A stretch of DNA of 5,686 nucleotides, from contig SYHM01000129.1 of NCBI GenBank assembly GCA_005799205.1, forward strand, positions 1-5,686. Reading direction: 5' to 3'. The position numbers and the translations under genes are program-made. Below, in pieces: positions 1 to 4,045 of this stretch (positions are counted from its first letter, which is position 1; every line of letters begins with the position of its first letter). A model generated the notes under the pieces. That model worked only from the letters and a program-made list of their open reading frames with translations, was not told the DNA's origin and ran no database searches. This stretch comes from Planctomycetia bacterium. Its GTDB lineage: Bacteria; Planctomycetota; Phycisphaerae; Phycisphaerales; SM1A02.

Positions 1-225
1 CGCTTCCTTTTGCTCAGCCTCTTTCGCCTTGGTGTATCCGTCGCTTCGGTAGTCAGTTTCGTAGAAGCCGCCCCCTTTGAAGAGCACGCCAGCGCCGATG
101 CCGATCTTGCGTTCGACGCGCTTGCGTTTGCACTTGGGACAGGTCTTCACCGGTGAGTCGGTGATCGGTTGAAATCGCTCAAAGGCGTGACCGCAGGCGC
201 CGCAGACATATTCATAGGTCGGCAT
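1..225 (-). CDS. FmdB-family zinc-ribbon protein, N-terminal part (C-terminus beyond window)
   Basis: The first 75 codons are present; the rest lies beyond the left edge. The protein starts MPTYEYVCGACGH and has two CxxC knuckles (C8/C11 and C29/C32), which together make a small zinc ribbon. After the second knuckle comes a GAGVLFKGGGFYETDYR stretch (about residues 46-62) that is typical of the FmdB/CxxC_CxxC_SSSS family, followed by the start of a charged Lys/Glu/Ala-rich tail. Family members are small (often 70-120 residues) and are annotated 'putative regulatory protein' after FmdB of methylotrophs; the biochemical role is not established. The start ATG (225-223) is one base after the grpE stop codon (TGA-C-ATG), so translation is probably coupled to grpE. 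No strong Shine-Dalgarno sequence precedes it. Family assignment is confident; a function in chaperone biology would be inference from position only. Confidence 0.88.
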   Translation of the reverse strand, partial: MPTYEYVCGACGHAFERFQPITDSPVKTCPKCKRKRVERKIGIGAGVLFKGGGFYETDYRSDGYTKAKEAEQKEA

Positions 226-226
226 G

Positions 227-754
227 TCAAGATTCTGGCTTGGGAGCAACCGCGACCTTTGCGCTGCGAAGTGGCACATCGCCAAGGCGATACCCCGCCT
301 GCAAACACTGTGCGATATGGCCGGGAGCAATCGCTGGCGCGCTCTGCTGCATCACCGCCTCATGCACGCGCGGATCAAACTCATCACCGACCGCAGGGTC
401 GATGCGCTCGATGCCACACTGGCTGAGCGCCTTCAGCAAATCTGCACGCAACAGATCGACTGCGTCCCCGAGTTTCTCGACTGGCAGCGCGCGCAGATTG
501 TGGCCAAGCGCGAGGTCCATGTTTTCAAGCACTGGCAGGATCGCACGCGCGACATGGGTAATGCCAAAGTCGTGGGCACGCGCTTCGTTCTCGCGTGCGC
601 GCCGCTGAAAGTTTTGCCCGTCAGCGAGCACGCGCAGGTATGCGTTGTGCTTTTCGTCGAGCTGCTTCTGCAAGTCGACGATCAACGCCTGCTCTGCCGA
701 TAGCGTTTCGAGTTGAGGTTCCTCAGGCATGGGATCAGTTGATTCAGTCATCAT
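227..754 (-). CDS. grpE: GrpE, nucleotide exchange factor for DnaK
   Basis: A 175-residue protein of normal GrpE length. GrpE is a cytoplasmic dimer that releases ADP from DnaK and so resets the DnaK-DnaJ cycle. Visible family marks: an acidic, disordered N-terminus (residues 1-20), a long helical coiled-coil region (about 20-60) containing GQNFQRRA (46-53, the usual D/xNFxKR motif), LPVLENMDLAL (73-83), then the C-terminal beta domain with GIERIDPAVGDEFDPRVHEAV (114-134, split here only by numbering) and the final GYRLGDVPLRSAKV (154-167). The last motif departs from the common GYxLxDRVLRPAxV form. The start is either of two adjacent ATGs (754 or 751); an AGGAG at 765-761 lies 6 bases before the first. 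The gene begins 18 bases after the dnaJ stop and ends 1 base before the fmdB-like gene, which indicates one transcript. No dnaK is seen in the window. Confidence 0.96.
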   Translation of the reverse strand: MMTESTDPMPEEPQLETLSAEQALIVDLQKQLDEKHNAYLRVLADGQNFQRRARENEARAHDFGITHVARAILPVLENMDLALGHNLRALPVEKLGDAVDLLRADLLKALSQCGIERIDPAVGDEFDPRVHEAVMQQSAPAIAPGHIAQCLQAGYRLGDVPLRSAKVAVAPKPES

Positions 755-760
755 GTCGAA

Positions 761-765
761 CTCCT
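761..765 (-). promoter_or_regulatory. Shine-Dalgarno site of grpE
   Basis: AGGAG on the minus strand, 6 bases before the ATG at 754 (9 before the ATG at 751). It supports initiation at the double-ATG start and lies inside the 18-base gap after the dnaJ stop codon. Confidence 0.75.
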
Positions 766-772
766 GTGGACT

Positions 773-1930
773 TTAGCTTCCTGCAATCGTGTCCTTGATC
801 TTCTTCCAGACTCCCTTGCCCGCGGGAGCCAGTTCTTCGTGAGCGATCGCCTGTGTCTTGGCGAACTGCTCGAGCAATTCGCGCTGCGCCACCGAGAGCT
901 TTCGTGGCACCTCAACGCAGACGCCGATTCGCAGATCGCCGCGCACCTTGGGTGAGCGCAAATGGGGTAGTCCCGCTCCCTCGATCATCAGCACGTCGCC
1001 ATGCTGGGTGCCGCGTGGAATCTCGAGCGTGTGCGGTCCTTCAAGTGTCTCGACTGATGTCGTGCCGCCTAAGGCAGCAAGCGCAAAGCTGATGTCGCGC
1101 GTCGATACAAGATCATCTTCAACGCGCTCGAATGCCTCGTGTTCTGTGACAACGACGACGACATGGAGGTCTCCACGAGGTCCCTTGCCCGCGGGGTCTG
1201 CCTCTGGAGGAGGTGGTTCCCCTTCGCCGCCGACGCGAATCACCTGGCCATCTGAGATTCCTGCTGGAATCTTGACCGCGAGCTTGCGGTGCTTTGGAAC
1301 GCGCCCAGGGCCTCGGCACTCGTTGCAGAACTCAGTGATGACTTGCCCGCGACCTCGGCAGTTGGGGCAGGTGGTGACCATGCGAAACATGCCGCCAAGA
1401 CCTGCCTGTGCAACTTGCCCGCTGCCAGCGCAGGTCGGACACTTGATCGGCTTCGTGCCAGCCTTCGCACCTGACCCCTCGCAGGTCGTGCAGACATCGC
1501 GGCGCGTGAATGCGACTTCGACATCCTTGCCGTCGAGGACATCGTTGAGAGAAATCTCGACGCTTGTTTCGAGGTCGTATCCGCGCACGGGACCGCGGCG
1601 GCCTCCGCGCGAAGAACCGCCTCCGCCCCCTCCGAAGATGTCATTGAAGATCGAGAAGATGTCGTCTGGGCGCATGCGCGAAAAGTCATGGCCGGGGGCC
1701 TGGCGAAGCCCAGCGTGTCCATGCTTGTCGTAGAGGTCTTTGCGCTGAGGGTCAGAGAGCACCTCGTACGCCTCGGCGCAGACTTTGAATTCAGTCTCTG
1801 CCTTCGCGTCGCCAGGGTTTCGATCTGGATGCCACTTCATCGCCATGCGGCGATAGGCGCGCTTGATCTCATCGCCGTTGGCGGAGCGTTCAACCGAAAG
1901 CACTTCGTAGTAGTCGCGTTCAACGGACAT
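773..1930 (-). CDS. dnaJ: DnaJ (Hsp40), type I J-protein co-chaperone
   Basis: A 385-residue class I DnaJ with all domains. The J-domain (about 5-72) has the catalytic HPD at 34-36, which triggers DnaK ATPase. A short Gly/Phe region (about 76-117) carries DIF-type motifs (DDIF 89-92, NDIF 96-99) and six consecutive glycines (100-105). The zinc region has four intact CxxCxGxG repeats starting at C147, C164, C188 and C202. Two C-terminal substrate-binding beta domains follow, the first with a proline-rich PPPPEADP insertion, and then a dimerisation end. I chose the ATG at 1930 because the J-domain starts directly after it (MSVERDYYEVL). The frame stays open to an ATG at 2065, but that extension would overlap groEL-2, cross the terminator hairpin and add 45 Arg/Ser-rich residues unlike any J-protein. 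No clear Shine-Dalgarno precedes 1930. An intrinsic terminator ends 13 bases upstream, so expression probably depends on readthrough or on a promoter inside groEL-2. Confidence 0.96.
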   Translation of the reverse strand: MSVERDYYEVLSVERSANGDEIKRAYRRMAMKWHPDRNPGDAKAETEFKVCAEAYEVLSDPQRKDLYDKHGHAGLRQAPGHDFSRMRPDDIFSIFNDIFGGGGGGSSRGGRRGPVRGYDLETSVEISLNDVLDGKDVEVAFTRRDVCTTCEGSGAKAGTKPIKCPTCAGSGQVAQAGLGGMFRMVTTCPNCRGRGQVITEFCNECRGPGRVPKHRKLAVKIPAGISDGQVIRVGGEGEPPPPEADPAGKGPRGDLHVVVVVTEHEAFERVEDDLVSTRDISFALAALGGTTSVETLEGPHTLEIPRGTQHGDVLMIEGAGLPHLRSPKVRGDLRIGVCVEVPRKLSVAQRELLEQFAKTQAIAHEELAPAGKGVWKKIKDTIAGS

Positions 1931-1943
1931 GTCGGTGGTTACC

Positions 1944-1990
1944 AAAAGAAAAACGGAGGACCGGAGAGCGTGCGCGCTCCGATCCTCCGT
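1944..1990 (-). terminator. Rho-independent terminator between groEL-2 and dnaJ
   Basis: Read on the minus strand, ACGGAGGA (1990-1983) pairs perfectly with TCCTCCGT (1960-1953). After one mismatch come 5 more base pairs (1981-1977 with 1966-1962), then another mismatch and 2 pairs around a 4-base loop (1973-1970). The stem runs directly into a T-tract, TTTTT-C-TTTT (1953-1944). This is the classical layout of an intrinsic terminator for leftward transcription. The plus-strand reading has no T-run after the stem, so it acts in one direction. It begins 16 bases after the groEL-2 stop and ends 13 bases before the dnaJ ATG. Confidence 0.9.
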
Positions 1991-2006
1991 GTGCGTTGCG
2001 CGTGAA

Positions 2007-3620
2007 TCAGGAGGTCGCCCCTTGTGTCGGTGCGGCCTCATCCTTGAGTTCGGTGACGAGCACATCAGTCGTCAGCATGAGTCCAGCGATGCTCGCCGCG
2101 TTCTCGATCGCAGTCTTTGCAACGAGCGCAGGATCGATGATGCCAGCCTTCGTCAGGTCTTCGTACTCGCCGGTCGAGGCATTGAATCCGAAGGATCCCT
2201 TGCCCTCGAGCACCTTCTCGACCACGACATCGCCATCGATGCCGAAGTTCGTGGCGATCTGCCAGGTTGGCTTGCGAAGTGCCTCGGCGACGATGTCGTA
2301 TCCGAAGACTTCATCGCCCTCGGCATCCTTGCGGGCAGCCTTGATCGCAGCGATCGAGCGCAAGTAGGCAACGCCGCCTCCGGCAACATAACCCTCCTTC
2401 GCTGCGGCGCGAGTTGCGTGCAGAGCGTCGTCGACGCGATCCTTCTTCTCTTTCATTGCGGTCTCGGTTGCTCCACCGACATGCAGAATCGCCACGCCGC
2501 CGGTGAGCTTCGCAAGACGCTCCATGAACTTCTCACGGTCGTAGTCGGAGGTCGACTTCTCGTGCTGCGACTTGATCTGGGCAACGCGATCTGCGATCGC
2601 ACCCTTCTTGCCGGCACCTTCGATGATCGTGCACTCATCCTTGGTGATGACGATGCGCCGTGCACTTCCGAGTTCGGCGAGTTCAACATCTGCAAGGTTG
2701 CGGCCGATGTCTTCTGCAAAGAAGACTCCGCCAGTGAGTGTGGCGATGTCGCCGAGCATTGCCTTGCGGCGATCTCCGAATCCTGGGGCCTTGACTGCAC
2801 AGATCTGCAGGACGCCGCGCAAACGATTGACGACGAGCGCAGCAAGCGCCTCGTTCTCAACTTCTTCGGCGATGACGAGCAGTGGCTTCGATGCAGTGGC
2901 GACCTTGTTGAGCAGCGGAAGAAAATCAACGAGGTTCGAAATCTTCTTCTCGTAGATCAGAACCATCGCGTTTTCGAGCACGCACTCAGCCTTCTTTGGA
3001 TCGGTCATGAAATACGGTGAGAGGTAGCCCTTGTCGAAGCACATTCCCTCGACATAGTCGAGCGTTGTGTCGGCGGTCTTGCCCTCTTCGATTTCGACAA
3101 CGCCGTTGGCGCCAACCTTGTGGATCGCCTCGGCAATGAGGTCGCCGATTTCAGTGTCATGGTTCGCGCTGACGGTGGCCACCTTCGCGAGGTCTTCCTT
3201 GCCCTTGCACTTGGTCGACGCATTGCTGATGGCAGTGCCGGCGACCTGTGCCGCGGCGTTGATGCCGCGCTGAATGGCGACCGCGTTGGCGCCAGTGGCG
3301 ACGAACTTGAGTCCACCGTTGAAGATCGCAGCAGCGAGCACGGTGGCGGCAGTTGTGCCGTCACCCGCAACATCAGCGGTCTTCTTGGCAACTTGGTGCA
3401 CGAGTTTCGCTCCCATGTTCTGGAATGGTTCAGCGAGCTCGACTTCCTTCGCGACGCTCACGCCGTCTTTGGTGACGGATGGGCTTCCAAAGGACTTCTG
3501 CACAATCACGTTGCGTCCCGATGGACCCATCGTGACGGCGACCGCTTGCGCGATTTGATCGACGCCACGCTTGAGTTCAGCGTGCGCGGCGGTTGAGAAT
3601 TTCATTTGCTTACTCGACAT
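2007..3620 (-). CDS. groEL: GroEL-2 (Hsp60 chaperonin), complete, without GGM tail
   Basis: A complete 537-residue group I chaperonin subunit that would assemble as 7-membered rings and fold proteins with ATP and GroES. Its N-terminus is collinear with E. coli GroEL, so numbering matches: GPSG (32-35) and TKDG with D52 contact nucleotide, GDGTT contains catalytic D87, and the D of VDDALHATRA is equivalent to D398. VAGGG and a late IENAASIAGLM segment complete the equatorial domain. The apical groove motif GYLSPYF is identical to E. coli positions 198-204. Oddities: the C-terminus ends in ELKDEAAPTQGATS with no Gly-Gly-Met repeats, and the inter-ring position equal to E. coli R452 is Trp (PTWQIATN). 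The start at 3620 is supported by AGGAG 7 bases upstream; an in-frame ATG at codon 6 is too close to that site. It lies 66 bases after groES and is followed by a strong terminator. It is a divergent paralogue of the groEL upstream, not a recent duplicate. Confidence 0.97.
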   Translation of the reverse strand: MSSKQMKFSTAAHAELKRGVDQIAQAVAVTMGPSGRNVIVQKSFGSPSVTKDGVSVAKEVELAEPFQNMGAKLVHQVAKKTADVAGDGTTAATVLAAAIFNGGLKFVATGANAVAIQRGINAAAQVAGTAISNASTKCKGKEDLAKVATVSANHDTEIGDLIAEAIHKVGANGVVEIEEGKTADTTLDYVEGMCFDKGYLSPYFMTDPKKAECVLENAMVLIYEKKISNLVDFLPLLNKVATASKPLLVIAEEVENEALAALVVNRLRGVLQICAVKAPGFGDRRKAMLGDIATLTGGVFFAEDIGRNLADVELAELGSARRIVITKDECTIIEGAGKKGAIADRVAQIKSQHEKSTSDYDREKFMERLAKLTGGVAILHVGGATETAMKEKKDRVDDALHATRAAAKEGYVAGGGVAYLRSIAAIKAARKDAEGDEVFGYDIVAEALRKPTWQIATNFGIDGDVVVEKVLEGKGSFGFNASTGEYEDLTKAGIIDPALVAKTAIENAASIAGLMLTTDVLVTELKDEAAPTQGATS

Positions 3621-3627
3621 TGTGAGT

Positions 3628-3632
3628 CTCCT
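3628..3632 (-). promoter_or_regulatory. Shine-Dalgarno site of groEL-2
   Basis: AGGAG on the minus strand, 7 bases before the ATG at 3620. It decides between the ATG at 3620 (MSSKQMKF) and the in-frame ATG five codons later, favouring the first, which also matches the standard GroEL N-terminal length. Confidence 0.8.
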
Positions 3633-3641
3633 GTCTGTTGT

Positions 3642-3660
3642 GTCTGAGATGAGTCTGAGA
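3642..3660 (-). repeat. Short direct repeat in the groES-groEL-2 gap
   Basis: TCTCAGAC (minus strand) occurs at 3660-3653 and again at 3649-3642, an 11-base period, within a pyrimidine-rich leader between the groES hairpin and the groEL-2 ribosome site. It is short enough to be chance; no function is assigned. Confidence 0.4.
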
Positions 3661-3668
3661 GAAGGCAG

Positions 3669-3686
3669 TCGTGCGATGGCGCACGA
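3669..3686 (-). other. Hairpin directly after the groES stop codon (not a classical terminator)
   Basis: On the minus strand TCGTGCG (3686-3680) and CGCACGA (3675-3669) form a perfect 7-bp stem with a 4-base CCAT loop, starting at the base after the groES TGA (3689-3687). The following sequence is pyrimidine-rich (CTGCCTTCTCTC) but has no T-run, so efficient intrinsic termination is unlikely. It may be an RNA processing or 3'-end stabilising element, or a weak attenuator, between groES and groEL-2. The structure is visible in sequence; the role is inference. Confidence 0.6.
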
Positions 3687-3980
3687 TCAGCCGTCAATCA
3701 CGCCGAGCAATTCGCTCTCGCGAATGATGAGATGGGTCACATTCTTGATTTCGATCTCGGTGCCCGAGTACTTGCCATAGACGACGGTGTCGCCCTTCTT
3801 GACGGTTGGATTGAGGCGCGATCCGTTGTCAAGCAACTTGCCTGGTCCAACAGAGATGACCTTGCCCTGCATTGGCTTCTCCTTCGCAGATTCTGGAAGG
3901 TAAATGCCAGAGGTGGTCTTCGTCTCTGCATCGAGTGGTTTGACGACGATGCGGTCTTCGAGTGGTCGAACAGTGCTCAT
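3687..3980 (-). CDS. groES: GroES (Hsp10 co-chaperonin)
   Basis: A 97-residue protein, the same length as E. coli GroES. Seven subunits form the lid that caps a GroEL ring and closes the folding chamber. Visible marks: the N-terminal strand VRPLEDRIVVKPLD, a mobile loop at about residues 17-35 ending in LPESAKEKP, with the GroEL-docking hydrophobic triplet I26-Y27-L28 (I-V-L in E. coli), then GKVISVGPGK, a dome hairpin region (about 48-62), and VKKGDTVVYGKYSGTEIEI near the C-terminus. It is the only co-chaperonin in the window and sits between two groEL genes, so it may serve both. The start at 3980 has a GGAG 8 bases upstream (3992-3989). It lies 65 bases after groEL-1; that gap shows no terminator and no CIRCE-type repeat. 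Confidence 0.97.
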   Translation of the reverse strand: MSTVRPLEDRIVVKPLDAETKTTSGIYLPESAKEKPMQGKVISVGPGKLLDNGSRLNPTVKKGDTVVYGKYSGTEIEIKNVTHLIIRESELLGVIDG

Positions 3981-3988
3981 GTTGAAAT

Positions 3989-3992
3989 CTCC
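3989..3992 (-). promoter_or_regulatory. Shine-Dalgarno site of groES
   Basis: GGAG (within CGGAGA) on the minus strand, 8 bases before the ATG at 3980. The rest of the 65-base gap back to groEL-1 is relatively A/T- and C-rich, with a repeated TTAC element; no promoter can be called with confidence. Confidence 0.7.
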
Positions 3993-4045
3993 GTTAGTAA
4001 GTAAGTGTGTTAGAAGAGTTGAATGTGAATTGAAGTGTGTGTGGC

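Noticed and set aside
858..1733. Plus-strand open frame of 291 codons
   Set aside because: It is antisense to dnaJ zinc and C-terminal domains; its Pro/Ser/Arg-rich translation reflects the complementary strand of Gly/Cys codons.
1931..2065. N-terminal extension of dnaJ to an upstream ATG at 2065
   Set aside because: It would overlap the end of groEL-2, run through the terminator stem and T-tract, and add 45 residues unlike a J-protein. The J-domain begins right after the ATG at 1930.
1929..3020. Long plus-strand open frame (363 codons)
   Set aside because: It lies wholly antisense to the end of dnaJ's upstream region and to groEL-2, whose protein is strongly conserved. Its translation has no recognisable domain, so it is a shadow of codon bias.
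3981..4045. Possible heat-shock operator (CIRCE) or promoter before groES
   Set aside because: No TTAGCACTC-N9-GAGTGCTAA-like repeat is present, and -35/-10-like matches are too weak to call.
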